DNA from: an uncultured Burkholderiales bacterium
Lineage (GTDB): Bacteria > Pseudomonadota > Gammaproteobacteria > Burkholderiales > Burkholderiaceae_C
NCBI GenBank assembly: GCA_903949285.1
Contig: CAJAYT010000119.1
Span: 1-34,305, forward strand
DNA: 34,305 nucleotides
Direction of reading: 5' to 3'
The notes under the pieces were generated by a model, which saw only the letters and a list, made by a program, of their open reading frames with translations, had not been told where the DNA came from and made no database searches. Every line of letters begins with the position of its first letter. The first letter of the stretch is position 1. The translations under genes were made by a program, and so were the position numbers. Below, one piece after another: positions 8,141-17,511 of the stretch.

Positions 8141-8149
8141 ATTTTTAAA

Positions 8150-10009
8150 ATGTTAGATCAAATCCAATCTCCTTCAGATCTCAGGTTGCTCTCCAAAGAG
8201 CAGCTTAAGCCTTTGGCCAACGAGTTGAGGGAGTACTTGATCAATAGCGTATCTAAAACCGGCGGCCATCTAAGCTCCAACTTAGGCACTGTTGAGTTAT
8301 CTATTGCACTTCATTATGTGTTCAATACACCAGAGGACCGCTTGGTCTGGGATGTAGGACACCAAACTTATCCACACAAAATTTTGACAGGGCGAAGAGA
8401 CACTATGTCCTCCCTTCGCCAGCTCGGTGGTATCAGTGGATTTCCAATGCGCAGTGAGAGTATTTACGATGCATTTGGTACCGCGCACTCCTCAACCAGT
8501 ATCTCAGCAGCCCTTGGCATGGCGGTCGCCGCGAAAGAAAAAGGTGAGCACAGAAACTGCGTAGCCATCATTGGTGACGGGGCAATGACTGCAGGTATGG
8601 CGTTTGAGGCACTCAACAACGCAGGCGTTGCTGATTGCAACATTTTGGTTATATTGAACGACAACGATATGTCCATCAGCCCTCCCGTTGGAGCGTTGAA
8701 CAGGTATCTGGCGCAACTCATGAGCGGTCGTTTTTATGCAAGTGCAAAAGAAGCGGGCAAACAAATTTTAAAAGGTGCCCCCCCTTTATTTGAGCTTGCC
8801 AAACGCTTTGAGGAGCAAGCCAAAGGCTTCGTAGTTCCAGCTACGTTATTTGAAAAATTCGGGTTTAATTACATTGGCCCCATCGATGGCCATGATTTGG
8901 ATTCATTGATTCCAACACTTGAGAATATTAAAGGCCTGAAAGGGCCCCAGTTCCTCCATGTAGTCACCAAAAAGGGACAAGGCTACAAGCTCGCAGAGTC
9001 TGATCCTGTGATGTACCACGGCCCTGGAAAGTTTGATCCTAAGGTCGGTATTACACCCCCGACATCAACGCCTAAACAAACCTTTAGTCAAGTATTTGGT
9101 TCTTGGCTTTGCGACATGGCTGCACACGACAAAAGGCTCATGGGCATAACCCCTGCCATGCGCGAGGGATCGGGCATGGTGGAGTTTGAACAAAAGTTTC
9201 CCAATCGGTATTTTGATGTTGGTATCGCTGAGCAGCACGCACTCACCTTCGCTGCAGGCTTGGCGTGTGAGGGGATGAAGCCCGTAGTCGCCATATATTC
9301 AACATTCTTGCAAAGAGCATACGATCAACTTATTCATGACGTTGCGTTGCAAAACTTGCCGCTGGTTCTTGCACTTGACCGAGCCGGCATTGTTGGTGCC
9401 GACGGGGCAACACACGCCGGCATATACGACATAGCCTTCTTAAGATGTGTTGCCAATGTGAGTGTTGCTTGTCCAGCCGATGAGGCTGAGTGCTACTCTC
9501 TTTTGTCGACAGCCTATGCACAAGATCACTGTGTGGCGGTACGTTACCCCAGAGGGTCCGGAGTAGGCACGAAGACCGGAAGCGTTGAGCAAACACTGCC
9601 CTACGGGCGAGGGGAGGTGCGTCGGCGCATCCTGAGGAGCGCAGGCGATCAACCCAGCATTGCCATACTTGCTTTTGGGACCCTTTTGTACCCTTGTCTT
9701 GAAGTTGCAGAAAAGCTTGATGCAACAGTTGCCAACATGAGATGGGCAAAACCACTTGATAAAGAACTGCTGATCGAGCTAGCGAGCCAACACAGTGCCA
9801 TCGTAACCGTAGAGGAGGGTGTACTGATGGGGGGCGCGGGAAGTGCTGTGTTAGAGGCACTTCAAGATGCTGGAATAAATTTGCCCGTACTAAGACTGGG
9901 AATTCCCGATGAATTTACGGTTCACGGCGATCCAGTAAAGATTCTGGCCCAACTCGGCCTGGATGCTAAGGGTATTGAGGCGTCCATTCGAAACCGGTTT
10001 TTGAGTTAA
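8150..10009 (+). CDS. dxs: 1-deoxy-D-xylulose-5-phosphate synthase
   Basis: A 619-residue thiamine-diphosphate enzyme that joins pyruvate and glyceraldehyde 3-phosphate, the entry and flux-controlling step of the MEP isoprenoid pathway. The length is normal. The N-terminal LSSNLG and [15 protein letters not shown] blocks are followed by [16 protein letters not shown] and the ThDP/Mg motif [18 protein letters not shown] (Gly142-Asp143-Gly144) ending in NDNDMSISP. The pyrimidine-binding domain has [13 protein letters not shown] and [10 protein letters not shown], and the C-terminal domain has [14 protein letters not shown]. The start ATG is 9 nt after the ispA stop without a clear Shine-Dalgarno, which suggests translational coupling. 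It converges with the methyltransferase gene with only 8 nt between them and no terminator visible. Confidence 0.98.
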   Translation: MLDQIQSPSDLRLLSKEQLKPLANELREYLINSVSKTGGHLSSNLGTVELSIALHYVFNTPEDRLVWDVGHQTYPHKILTGRRDTMSSLRQLGGISGFPMRSESIYDAFGTAHSSTSISAALGMAVAAKEKGEHRNCVAIIGDGAMTAGMAFEALNNAGVADCNILVILNDNDMSISPPVGALNRYLAQLMSGRFYASAKEAGKQILKGAPPLFELAKRFEEQAKGFVVPATLFEKFGFNYIGPIDGHDLDSLIPTLENIKGLKGPQFLHVVTKKGQGYKLAESDPVMYHGPGKFDPKVGITPPTSTPKQTFSQVFGSWLCDMAAHDKRLMGITPAMREGSGMVEFEQKFPNRYFDVGIAEQHALTFAAGLACEGMKPVVAIYSTFLQRAYDQLIHDVALQNLPLVLALDRAGIVGADGATHAGIYDIAFLRCVANVSVACPADEAECYSLLSTAYAQDHCVAVRYPRGSGVGTKTGSVEQTLPYGRGEVRRRILRSAGDQPSIAILAFGTLLYPCLEVAEKLDATVANMRWAKPLDKELLIELASQHSAIVTVEEGVLMGGAGSAVLEALQDAGINLPVLRLGIPDEFTVHGDPVKILAQLGLDAKGIEASIRNRFLS

Positions 10010-10017
10010 TCCTCACT

Positions 10018-10968
10018 TTAATTCTTGTTTGCTCTGAGCATGGCCCTCATATCCTCGGCCGAGAAAGCCGAAGACTCTGAGACTTTAATCTTTGGGGCTA
10101 CTTTGAATGCGTGGCCATAAATGATCTCAAATGTCAGCGGTATTTTTAATGCTTGTTCAGGCTTAGAGTCATTATTTTCAGTCCTGCCCAATGCGTTTAA
10201 ATTAGATTTAAAGTCTTGCAACCATTTTCTGCCCCTAAGAGCGTTAAACCGGGTGCGATTGAAATTACGCCCAAGGGCTCTCAAGTCTTGCATCAGTGAC
10301 TCAGGGGAGGAGTAGGTGAGCGTAATACGCTCCATATCCATGACTGGATCTGCAAATCCCGCCTCCACCAGCATGTCTCCCCAGTCATGCATGTCCGTAA
10401 ATTCGTGCGCTGGTTCGGGCCATCCAAGCTGCTTGTAGAGGTCTCGAAGTTGAAGACTGGTGTCAGGCCCAAGGCAACTAAACATCACCCAACCACCGAC
10501 CCTAAGGGACTGATGCCAAGCGCTTATGAGCTCGCTGGGATTAGGCACTAGGTGCAAAAGCATATTGGCCCACACCAAATCTGCTTGTGTTTTATCAGGT
10601 GCTTTCAATAGGGAGAAAGTTTGCTTGCCACGTTTAAAGAGTTTCGAGTTTTTGAGGACGGGTAAGAAGCGAGCCAACCCCTTGGTCGATAGCTGCTGTT
10701 GTGCCTGCGATTGTCGCCTATGGTTGAATTCGATGACGCAGGTGTCGATTGCGGGGTACCGAGCAAGAAGGTTCGAGTGAGTCGCGAGCCCACCGTTGAT
10801 AGGTTCCCAGTCTATCCAACTCTGGGGGGTTTCCTTAAACCAGTCTAATCGTTGTTCCATGCGCCGAGCTACCTCGTTGTGAAGCCACGCAGGTTTGTCA
10901 GCACTTTGTAGTGCTCTAAAGCGTAGCGCGGCAACGGGATCTAAGGTTGGTGGGGCACTCGTATTCAT
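10018..10968 (-). CDS. BioC-like SAM-dependent methyltransferase
   Basis: A 316-residue class-I-like methyltransferase resembling BioC, the malonyl-ACP O-methyltransferase that starts biotin synthesis. Recognisable parts are the post-motif region ADLVWANMLLHLVPNP, GGWVMFSCLGPDTSLQLRDLY, the DMHDWGDMLVEAGFADPVMD segment and SSPESLMQDLRALGRN, which match BioC C-terminal halves. The SAM-binding glycine motif I, expected as (L/V)DLGCGTG, is replaced by WIDWEPINGGL (51-61), a degenerate form. This may reflect divergence rather than loss of activity. No other biotin gene is nearby. The ATG start is clear. Alternatives are a diverged methyltransferase with another substrate. Confidence 0.72.
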   Translation of the reverse strand: MNTSAPPTLDPVAALRFRALQSADKPAWLHNEVARRMEQRLDWFKETPQSWIDWEPINGGLATHSNLLARYPAIDTCVIEFNHRRQSQAQQQLSTKGLARFLPVLKNSKLFKRGKQTFSLLKAPDKTQADLVWANMLLHLVPNPSELISAWHQSLRVGGWVMFSCLGPDTSLQLRDLYKQLGWPEPAHEFTDMHDWGDMLVEAGFADPVMDMERITLTYSSPESLMQDLRALGRNFNRTRFNALRGRKWLQDFKSNLNALGRTENNDSKPEQALKIPLTFEIIYGHAFKVAPKIKVSESSAFSAEDMRAMLRANKN

Positions 10969-11184
10969 TCGTACTTTTTAGAACTCATTTGTACATATTT
11001 AAATTCAATGAATGCACCACTTAAAGTGGGGCGCGGCAAAGTTCTGACTAAGATTAGCGTATCCAAAGGCGATAATGAACGATCCAATTCTAAGGGGTCA
11101 GGTAGATTAATTGATCTGGACATAAAAGACCTAGGTTTAATCAGTGTTTTTCAACCCGCGCTCAGCAACCAAATTCATCCGTAC

Positions 11185-11655
11185 ATGTTTAATATTGTTT
11201 TAGTTCACCCTGAGATACCCCCCAACACAGGGAACGTGATTAGACTATGCGCAAACACGGGCTGTAGTCTACATTTAATAGAGCCACTTGGTTTTCATAT
11301 GACGGATCCTTTGATGCGTCGCGCCGGCCTAGACTACCATGAGTACGCGAAGGTCAAAAAATACGCAAGTTGGCAAGCATTCTTGGACACTGCTGCCCCC
11401 GATTTGAGGCGCTGCTTTGCACTCACAACAAAGGGGACACAAAATGTATTCAGTCAGCAGTTTAAGCCTGCAGACTGGCTATTTTTTGGATCTGAGACCA
11501 AGGGGCTTCCTGTGCCCATTAGAGAGAGTTTCCCTGAGTCGCAAAGGCTCTTGTTACCTATGCTCAGTGGTCAGCGCAGTCTGAATCTGTCTAATTCAGT
11601 TGCTATTGTGGCCTATGAGGCCTGGCGGCAAAATGACTTTGCGCAATCCGTTTAG
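11185..11655 (+). CDS. trmL: tRNA (cytidine(34)-2'-O)-methyltransferase, SPOUT family
   Basis: A 156-residue TrmL that 2'-O-methylates the wobble nucleotide of the two tRNA-Leu isoacceptors using SAM. It begins with MFNIVLVHPEIPPNTGN, the canonical N terminus, and shows the trefoil-knot motifs FFGSETKGLP, LLPMLSGQRSLNLSNSVAI and the final YEAWRQ. E. coli TrmL is 157 residues, so I placed the start at ATG 11185. The frame stays open for another 59 codons upstream to an ATG at 11008, but that stretch looks like no known domain. It is divergent from the BioC-like gene and converges with the MaoC-like gene. Confidence 0.94.
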   Translation: MFNIVLVHPEIPPNTGNVIRLCANTGCSLHLIEPLGFHMTDPLMRRAGLDYHEYAKVKKYASWQAFLDTAAPDLRRCFALTTKGTQNVFSQQFKPADWLFFGSETKGLPVPIRESFPESQRLLLPMLSGQRSLNLSNSVAIVAYEAWRQNDFAQSV

Positions 11656-11717
11656 GCAACGCGTAGCCGATAAGTAAATAACAGGTTGCTACAGATGTGA
11701 AGTCATCCCTGAGGTGT

Positions 11718-12191
11718 CTAGTGATATCTTCGCACCACTGACTCTGCTATGCAAACGGGTTTGGAGGTGCCATCTTGTTCGATGGTGATTCTCCAAATCA
11801 TTTGAAATCCGTTAATAACTTGCGTTTGCTGATCCTTTAAGGATTCAACCTCCAGTAAATAAAAATGTCCTCTAAGTTGAGAGTTCACAGGCACTGGGTT
11901 TGTAAACCGTACCTTGTTCAATCCGTAATTGATAGCCATGCTGGAGGGCGGAAAACACAGTGCAGTTCTAAGCATCTCAGGAATCAGCGATAGCGTTAGA
12001 AATCCATGAGCAATAGTGGTTTTAAAGGGGCCTTGACTGGCTTTGATGGGATCCGTATGAATCCACTGATGATCCCCAGTTGCAGTGGCAAACTGGTTTA
12101 TTTTTTCTTGGTCTATCTTGATCCAATCACTCGTAGATACTTCTTGGCCAACACAGGCAATGAGCTCATCGACAGTTGCAAATGTTTTCAT
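11718..12191 (-). CDS. MaoC-like (R)-hydratase / dehydratase, hot-dog fold
   Basis: A 157-residue single hot-dog protein of the MaoC dehydratase family, to which (R)-specific enoyl-CoA hydratases and NodN-like proteins belong. The hydratase motif is present as FATATGDHQWIHTDP, with the predicted catalytic Asp40 and His45, followed by IAHGFLTLSLIP and NYGLNKVRFTNPVP. These match NodN/MaoC members closely. The likely reaction is reversible hydration of an enoyl-CoA, possibly feeding beta-oxidation or PHA synthesis, but the substrate is unknown. ATG start. The RutE-like gene lies upstream on the same strand, separated by a strong terminator, so this gene is probably transcribed on its own. Confidence 0.9.
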   Translation of the reverse strand: MKTFATVDELIACVGQEVSTSDWIKIDQEKINQFATATGDHQWIHTDPIKASQGPFKTTIAHGFLTLSLIPEMLRTALCFPPSSMAINYGLNKVRFTNPVPVNSQLRGHFYLLEVESLKDQQTQVINGFQMIWRITIEQDGTSKPVCIAESVVRRYH

Positions 12192-12242
12192 AAAGCGCTG
12201 GGGACCAAGGGTAATTGACGAATGAATAGGAGCAAGATTTAG

Positions 12243-12269
12243 AAAAAATACAGGGCTAAATGGCCCTGT
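12243..12269 (-). terminator. Rho-independent terminator of the RutE-like gene
   Basis: A perfect 7-bp stem, ACAGGGC at 12250-12256 and GCCCTGT at 12263-12269 with a 6-nt loop, is followed on the minus strand by a short A and then six T (12248-12243). It lies about 26 nt past the stop of the RutE-like gene, the expected place. In the + direction the stem has no T run. Confidence 0.82.
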
Positions 12270-12294
12270 TTACACTTTGTTCAGCTAGGACTAA

Positions 12295-12882
12295 TTAAAG
12301 CACCTTGCAAGCTTCTTCGAAACTAAGGCGCGGGTTGCGTGGAAAAATTTTGGAGGAATCTGCATATCCCAGGTTTAACAAGAAATCGACTTTGTGTTTA
12401 CCGTCTGGAAAGAATTCAGCGTTGACTTTTGCAGCGTCAAAACCGCTCATGGGTCCGCAGTCCAAGCCATGAGCACGAGCCGCAATCATGAAATACGCAC
12501 CGCCCAGAGTTGTATTGCGTGTTGCAGTGGCTTGGGCTAAGCCAGCGTTTGCAGCAAACATCTCTTTAGCATCTGGTTTGTTGGGAAAGGTCTTTGGCAG
12601 ATGTTCGTAAAAATGAGCGTCCGATGCAACGATGACGATGACGGGTGCAGACTTGGTTTTATCAACGTTACCTGGGAGCATGGCCGGCATCACTCTTTCT
12701 TTTGCCGCTGCAGAGGTAAGCATGATGAAACGCGCTGGCTGCGTGTTCATAGAGGTTGGACCAAATTTGGCCAAGTCGTAAATTTCCTTTAAAAGCGACT
12801 CAGAAACAGGCTTGTCAATGAACCCATTAGAGGAACGAGCGTTTAAGAAGAGTTGGTCAAGTGCTGTTTGATCGATGCGCAT
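12295..12882 (-). CDS. rutE: Nitroreductase-family oxidoreductase, RutE-like (malonic semialdehyde reductase)
   Basis: A 195-residue FMN-dependent nitroreductase-fold protein very similar in pattern to E. coli RutE, which reduces malonic semialdehyde to 3-hydroxypropionate in pyrimidine degradation. Matching blocks are NGFIDKPVS, FGPTSMNTQPARF, DAHFYEHLPKTFP, LGLDCGPMSGF-like ARAHGLDCGPMSGFDAAKV, and the C-terminal PRLSFEEACKVL. RutE relatives exist widely outside rut operons and no other rut gene is here, so the physiological substrate is uncertain; general quinone, nitro or semialdehyde reduction is possible. AAGGA is 5 nt before the ATG. A strong terminator follows the gene. Confidence 0.85.
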   Translation of the reverse strand: MRIDQTALDQLFLNARSSNGFIDKPVSESLLKEIYDLAKFGPTSMNTQPARFIMLTSAAAKERVMPAMLPGNVDKTKSAPVIVIVASDAHFYEHLPKTFPNKPDAKEMFAANAGLAQATATRNTTLGGAYFMIAARAHGLDCGPMSGFDAAKVNAEFFPDGKHKVDFLLNLGYADSSKIFPRNPRLSFEEACKVL

Positions 12883-13104
12883 AAGTGTCCTTATAGAAAA
12901 AGCAATTTACGAAAATAAAAATGAATTAAGTCTGACTGAATAAAAATACAAAGTAAAAAGAGAATTTAACAATAATCTTCTTTGTTGATAAATAAAGAGT
13001 TTCGGGGTCTTAGATCTCAAGAGAGCAAAGCCCGAATAGCAGCGGGGCGGTCTAAGGAAAATGATCTTTATAGCCAATAAAGGCAATTTAATAGGGGTAA
13101 GGGT

Positions 13105-13272
13105 TTAAATCTCTACCATCTCAAAGTCTTCCTTACGCGCACCGCACTCAGGGCATGTCCAGTTCATGGGAACCTCGGCCCATGGAGTCCCCGCTGCTAT
13201 CCCGTGCTCAGGAGCGCCAACGGTTTCATCGTAAATCCATCCACAAATTAAACACATCCAAGTTGTAGTCAA
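13105..13272 (-). CDS. Rubredoxin
   Basis: A 55-residue one-iron rubredoxin, a cytoplasmic electron carrier. The FeS4 centre is held by CLICG (Cys7, Cys10) and CPECG (Cys40, Cys43), with the conserved WIYDE, GTPW and NWTCPECGARKEDFE surroundings. The start is TTG at 13272, preceded on the minus strand by GGGAAG about 6 nt upstream; this gives the usual family length, while the longer open frame (from 13353) adds a non-homologous N terminus. It is divergent from the ThiD-like kinase, as in many Burkholderiales. Its redox partners are not evident here. Confidence 0.94.
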   Translation of the reverse strand: MTTTWMCLICGWIYDETVGAPEHGIAAGTPWAEVPMNWTCPECGARKEDFEMVEI

Positions 13273-13345
13273 GATATTCTTCCCAAAAATACGGCACAAT
13301 TCCCTGGTGAGGGCCCAAAATGAATGCCCATTGTATCGATTTATT

Positions 13346-14293
13346 ATGAGCAACTATACCCATCCCCCAACACCAGACCAAGACGATGCCGACACTGATG
13401 TCGACGCATCCTACCCTTGTGTGTTGACCTTTAATTCCAATGACCCCAGTGGGGGAGGCGGAATAACTGCGGATATCTTGTCTTGCAATTCTGTGGGTGC
13501 GCACACTTTGCCGGTCGTAACGGGGTGTTATGTAAAAGATACCGCTGAAATTCGCAGCCACTTTTGCATTGACCCAGAAGGCGTTAGTGAACAAGCGCGT
13601 GCTGTTTTAGAGGACGTGACGGTTCAGGTTTTTAAAGTTGGCTTTTGCGGAAGCCCCGAAGCTTTAAGCGTCGTCGCAGAGGTCACAGCAGATTACGCGG
13701 ATCTTCCCGTGATCGCCTACATGCCAGATCTGTCTTGGTGGGAGGACGAGGAGATAGAGAACTACCTAGAGGCATTTAAAGATCTGGTGCTGCCACAGAC
13801 TACCCTGCTGATTGGTAACTACAGTACTTTGTCTCGCTGGTTGTTACCCGATTGGAGCAACGCGAGAGCCCCGACTCCGCGGGAGTTGGCAAAAGCCGCC
13901 GGTGAGTTGGGTGTTCCCTACACGCTCGTGACGGGGCTGACCCCGACTACACAGACTTTTGAAAATGTACTGTGTACACCCTATAACGTTTTGTTAACCG
14001 AGAAATTCGAGCGTCAAGATGCAGTTTTCACGGGAACCGGGGATACTTTGAGTGCCGTAATTGCATCGCTTATCGCTGTTGGTTGCGATCTAGAGGTGGC
14101 AACCAAAGAGGCGCTTAATTATTTAGACGGCTGTTTACTTGCGGGTTATCAACCAGGTATGGGACAGGTTTTACCGGACCGTCTTTTTTGGACTCAAAGT
14201 ATGAGTGAGGGCGATGATGATGCTGTCGAACCGGAGAGTTCCGCAGATCAGATCGATGATTTCGGATTACCTAAAATCACAACGCGACATTAA
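13346..14293 (+). CDS. thiD: ThiD-like hydroxymethylpyrimidine/phosphomethylpyrimidine kinase
   Basis: A 315-residue ribokinase-fold kinase related to ThiD, which phosphorylates HMP and HMP-P for thiamine synthesis. The N-terminal substrate motif is NSNDPSGGGGITAD (ThiD: GSDPSGGAGIQAD), and the C-terminal anion-hole motif is FTGTGDTLSA. Classical ThiD has GTGC there; this protein has Asp233, the base found in most ribokinase-family kinases such as pyridoxal kinases. The C-terminal 30 residues are acidic and non-conserved. The ATG at 13346 gives the natural N terminus, although a GTG at 13307 is in frame. hemL follows 109 bp later on the same strand. Gene order (rubredoxin, this gene, hemL) is typical of Burkholderiales; thiamine kinase is the most likely role. 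Confidence 0.83.
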   Translation: MSNYTHPPTPDQDDADTDVDASYPCVLTFNSNDPSGGGGITADILSCNSVGAHTLPVVTGCYVKDTAEIRSHFCIDPEGVSEQARAVLEDVTVQVFKVGFCGSPEALSVVAEVTADYADLPVIAYMPDLSWWEDEEIENYLEAFKDLVLPQTTLLIGNYSTLSRWLLPDWSNARAPTPRELAKAAGELGVPYTLVTGLTPTTQTFENVLCTPYNVLLTEKFERQDAVFTGTGDTLSAVIASLIAVGCDLEVATKEALNYLDGCLLAGYQPGMGQVLPDRLFWTQSMSEGDDDAVEPESSADQIDDFGLPKITTRH

Positions 14294-14402
14294 CTCTAAA
14301 TTCTCTTTTCATGATCTTGTTAGAACCACTTTGACCGGATTCAGCCAATAGCGTTTCTTTTAACACTGTAACCAACATCAACTCTTGCTTGCGCACATCA
14401 CT

Positions 14403-15701
14403 ATGACCGATTTGAATCAAACTTATTTCGACAGGGCTCGCCGTGTAATACCTGGCGGAGTCAATTCCCCTGTTAGAGCCTTCCGAGCTGTTGGTGGTAC
14501 ACCTCGTTTTGTGCGCCGAGCGCAGGGGGCTTATTTCTGGGATGAAAACGATCAGAAATTCATTGACTACATTGGTTCGTGGGGCCCCATGATCTTGGGA
14601 CACGGTAACCCCGTGGTTGTGCACGCTGTGCAAGAGGCCCTAAAGGACGGCTTCTCCTTTGGTGCCCCCACACTGCGTGAGGTGGAGTTGGTTGAGGAGA
14701 TTCTAAAATTAATGCCCTCTATGGAGATGGTCCGCCTGGTAAGCTCAGGCACCGAGGCCGGGATGAGTGCGCTGCGTTTGGCAAGGGGTGCTACAGGGCG
14801 CAATAAGATTATTAAGTTTGAGGGGTGCTACCACGGACACGCCGACGCACTTTTAGTTAAAGCGGGTTCGGGTTTGGCGACCTTTGGGAATCCTACTAGT
14901 GCTGGTGTCCCCGCAGAGGTTGTTCAACACACGCTTGTGCTCGAGTACAACAACGTGGCTCAGCTTGAGGAAGCGTTTGCCTTACACGGCAAGGAGCTCG
15001 CCTGCGTGATGATCGAGCCCATAGCAGGTAATATGAATTTTGTCAGAGCTAGCGTTGAGTTCATGAAGCGTTGTAGAGAACTGTGCACGCAGTACGGCGC
15101 GTTGCTGGTCTTTGATGAGGTGATGACTGGGTTTAGGGTTGCACTTGGAGGTGCTCAAAGTGTCTATGCAGCTCAAATTCCAGGCTTTAAGCCCGACATA
15201 ACAGTTATGGGTAAGGTGATCGGCGGGGGTATGCCTTTGGCTGCCTTTGGTGGATCTCGTGCAATCATGGAGCAACTTGCTCCGCTGGGTCCTGTTTATC
15301 AGGCTGGAACTTTAAGTGGTAACCCTGTTGCAACCGCTTGTGGTCTAGCGACTTTAAAAGAAATTCAACGCCCAGGATTTTGGGACTCCATTAGTCAAAG
15401 AACCCGCTCGCTCGTGGATGGTCTTATGCACGTCGCAAAAGAAACGGGAGTTGACTTTGCCGCTGACTGTCAGGGTGCGATGTTTGGATTTTTCCTACTC
15501 CCTGAACTCCCCAGTAATTACGGGCAAGTGATGAAGAGTGATGGTCAAAAATTTAACCAGCTCTTTCATGGGTTATTGGATAAAGGGGTTTACATTGCTC
15601 CAGCTCTTTACGAAGCAGGTTTCGTAAGCGCTGCACATACGAATGAGGATATCGATCAAACTATTGCTATTGCCCGCGAGGTGATGAGCAAATTAAACTA
15701 A
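14403..15701 (+). CDS. hemL: Glutamate-1-semialdehyde 2,1-aminomutase
   Basis: A 432-residue PLP enzyme that isomerises glutamate-1-semialdehyde to 5-aminolevulinate, the second step of the C5 haem pathway. Family markers are the start [58 protein letters not shown], the PLP-phosphate region FDEVMTGFR and the Schiff-base lysine Lys271 in [20 protein letters not shown] follows. Length matches E. coli HemL (426). I chose ATG at 14403 because upstream codons in the open frame do not resemble the family. It lies downstream of the ThiD-like gene and ends convergent with purH, with a hairpin between them. Confidence 0.98.
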   Translation: MTDLNQTYFDRARRVIPGGVNSPVRAFRAVGGTPRFVRRAQGAYFWDENDQKFIDYIGSWGPMILGHGNPVVVHAVQEALKDGFSFGAPTLREVELVEEILKLMPSMEMVRLVSSGTEAGMSALRLARGATGRNKIIKFEGCYHGHADALLVKAGSGLATFGNPTSAGVPAEVVQHTLVLEYNNVAQLEEAFALHGKELACVMIEPIAGNMNFVRASVEFMKRCRELCTQYGALLVFDEVMTGFRVALGGAQSVYAAQIPGFKPDITVMGKVIGGGMPLAAFGGSRAIMEQLAPLGPVYQAGTLSGNPVATACGLATLKEIQRPGFWDSISQRTRSLVDGLMHVAKETGVDFAADCQGAMFGFFLLPELPSNYGQVMKSDGQKFNQLFHGLLDKGVYIAPALYEAGFVSAAHTNEDIDQTIAIAREVMSKLN

Positions 15702-15790
15702 TTCACTACTTTCCAGTGAACTGAGCAAAACCCTAGGTGCAAACCAAAGAGCTTTAGTAAATCGCTTAAGCCCCTCAGTCAAGTAATCCA

Positions 15791-15818
15791 AGACCAAGGG
15801 GTTTATAACCCCGGGTCT
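15791..15818. terminator. Hairpin between convergent hemL and purH, possible bidirectional terminator
   Basis: AGACC (15791-15795) and GGGGTT (15798-15803) pair with AACCCC (15807-15812) and GGTCT (15814-15818) around a 3-nt loop, with a small internal mismatch. The position between two converging genes fits a terminator, but neither side has a proper T run, so it may act only through its stem or need Rho. Confidence 0.42.
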
Positions 15819-15827
15819 TCAGGTTAC

Positions 15828-17432
15828 TTAGTGCCTAAAGTGCCTAACCCCTGTGTAGGCCATAGCAACGCCTTGCTCATCAGCGGCATCAATAACCTCT
15901 TGATCTCGCATAGAGCCCCCTGGCTGTATAACGCAGGTAGCACCAGCCTTCACGACAACATCTAGTCCGTCTCTAAAGGGGAAGAAGGCATCACTTGCAA
16001 CAACAGATCCCTTAAGCGACAGGCCAGCATGCTCAGCCTTAATGCTTGCAATTCGAGCAGAATCTAGTCTACTCATCTGCCCCGCACCTACTCCCAAGGT
16101 CATTGAGTTAGCACAAAACACAATGGCATTGCTCTTAACGAACTTAGCCACTTTCCATGCAAAAAGCATATCTTGAATCTGTGTAGGGGTGGGCTTAACC
16201 TTTGTAACCACTTTTAGGTCACTTAAGCTTAAGAGATGCGTATCAGCAGTTTGCGCCAACAGACCGCCTCCAATGCGTTTGATATCAAGTCCTTGAGTAC
16301 CAAGTGCAAAAGACTGCGAGTGGAGTGACTGGGCGTTTGGCGTTGAATCGTGAACGGTGTTGGGTAGTGTTATTTTTAGAACGCGAACGTTTGGTTTTTT
16401 GGCAAGAACTTGGAGTGACTCAGCACTGTAATCTGTGGCAATTAGAACTTCTACAAATTTTTCAGATATGGCACTGGCCGTAGTTGCATCAAGCGCACAG
16501 TTAAATGCAATGATGCCTCCAAATGCGGAGGTCGGATCCGTACTAAATGCTCTTGTGTAAGCATCCATGGCCTGGGCACCTGTGGCCACGCCGCAGGGGT
16601 TAGCGTGCTTGACAATAACGCATGCAGTTTCTGAGAAACTTTTCACACACTCCCAGGCCGCATCTGCATCGGCTAAATTATTGAATGAGAGCTCTTTTCC
16701 TTGTAGCTGCTGTGCACTCACCAAAGTGCCGGCTCCTGCGTCTAGGTCTTTGTATAAAGCAGCGCTTTGGTGAGGATTTTCGCCGTAACGAAGGTCTTGT
16801 ATTTTTGTGAAGCGTCCGTTGAGTTGCCCTGGGAACTGCGACAGAGTACCGCTTTCTTGGCGTGCAGATAAATAGTTGCTAATGCTCGCGTCGTAATTGC
16901 TGATACGGTTAAAGGCTGCAACACTTAAATTGAAGCGAGTTTGGGGTGTGAGCTTTTTGAGAGTTTGAAGCTCATGAAGTACCAAAGAGTACTGAGATGC
17001 ATCAGTAATCACCCCCACATCTTGCCAATTCTTCGCTGCACTGCGAACCATGGCTGGACCGCCGATGTCAATATTTTCAATTGCATCCTCTAGTGAGCAA
17101 TCGGCCTTAGCGACAGTGGCTTCAAAGGGGTACAAATTAACCACCAAAAGATCGATCGTGTCGATGTTGTGGTCCTTAAGGGATTGCATGTGATGTGCGT
17201 CATCTCGCCTTGCGAGTAAACCAGCGTGAACTCCAGGGTGCAGGGTTTTGACCCTTCCATCAAGCATTTCTGGGAATCCGGTGAGCTCCGCAACCTCTTG
17301 AACCGGGAGTCCTTCGTTGCTTAATAATTTTGCGGTGCCGCCTGTTGATATGAGTTTAATCCCAAGTTGATGTAGCGCTTTTGCGAAATCTACGATACCG
17401 GTCTTGTCTGAGACTGAAATTAAGGCGTTCAT
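15828..17432 (-). CDS. purH: Bifunctional AICAR transformylase / IMP cyclohydrolase
   Basis: A 534-residue PurH that performs the last two steps of IMP synthesis. The N-terminal IMP cyclohydrolase domain (MGS-like fold) begins [19 protein letters not shown], with STGGTAK and VNLYPFE. The C-terminal AICAR transformylase domain carries the catalytic pair Lys275-His276 in KHANPCGVA, together with SAFGG and the end block [19 protein letters not shown] and TGVRHFRH. The ATG at 17432 gives the canonical start and has a GGA-containing site upstream; the open frame runs 13 codons further without family similarity. It follows fis by 79 nt and is probably the last gene of a dusB-fis-purH operon. Confidence 0.98.
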   Translation of the reverse strand: MNALISVSDKTGIVDFAKALHQLGIKLISTGGTAKLLSNEGLPVQEVAELTGFPEMLDGRVKTLHPGVHAGLLARRDDAHHMQSLKDHNIDTIDLLVVNLYPFEATVAKADCSLEDAIENIDIGGPAMVRSAAKNWQDVGVITDASQYSLVLHELQTLKKLTPQTRFNLSVAAFNRISNYDASISNYLSARQESGTLSQFPGQLNGRFTKIQDLRYGENPHQSAALYKDLDAGAGTLVSAQQLQGKELSFNNLADADAAWECVKSFSETACVIVKHANPCGVATGAQAMDAYTRAFSTDPTSAFGGIIAFNCALDATTASAISEKFVEVLIATDYSAESLQVLAKKPNVRVLKITLPNTVHDSTPNAQSLHSQSFALGTQGLDIKRIGGGLLAQTADTHLLSLSDLKVVTKVKPTPTQIQDMLFAWKVAKFVKSNAIVFCANSMTLGVGAGQMSRLDSARIASIKAEHAGLSLKGSVVASDAFFPFRDGLDVVVKAGATCVIQPGGSMRDQEVIDAADEQGVAMAYTGVRHFRH

Positions 17433-17511
17433 GAAATTTTTCCGTGTATTTTTTGAGCACTTAAAGCTCAAAAATTTATGTCAAAGATAGATAAGAAATC
17501 AACTAAAAAAA

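Noticed and set aside
9330..9860. Long open frame (176 codons) antisense to dxs
   Set aside because: Arg/Pro/His/Cys-rich shadow of a clearly coding dxs on the other strand; no family resemblance.
10765..10785. tRNA T-loop-like GGTTCGAGTG
   Set aside because: It lies inside the BioC-like coding sequence and no acceptor, D or anticodon stems can be formed around it.
12883..13104. 222-bp gap between the RutE-like gene and rubredoxin
   Set aside because: A/T-rich with several loose promoter-like hexamers upstream of the RutE-like gene, none convincing enough to annotate; no gene or strong terminator for rubredoxin seen.
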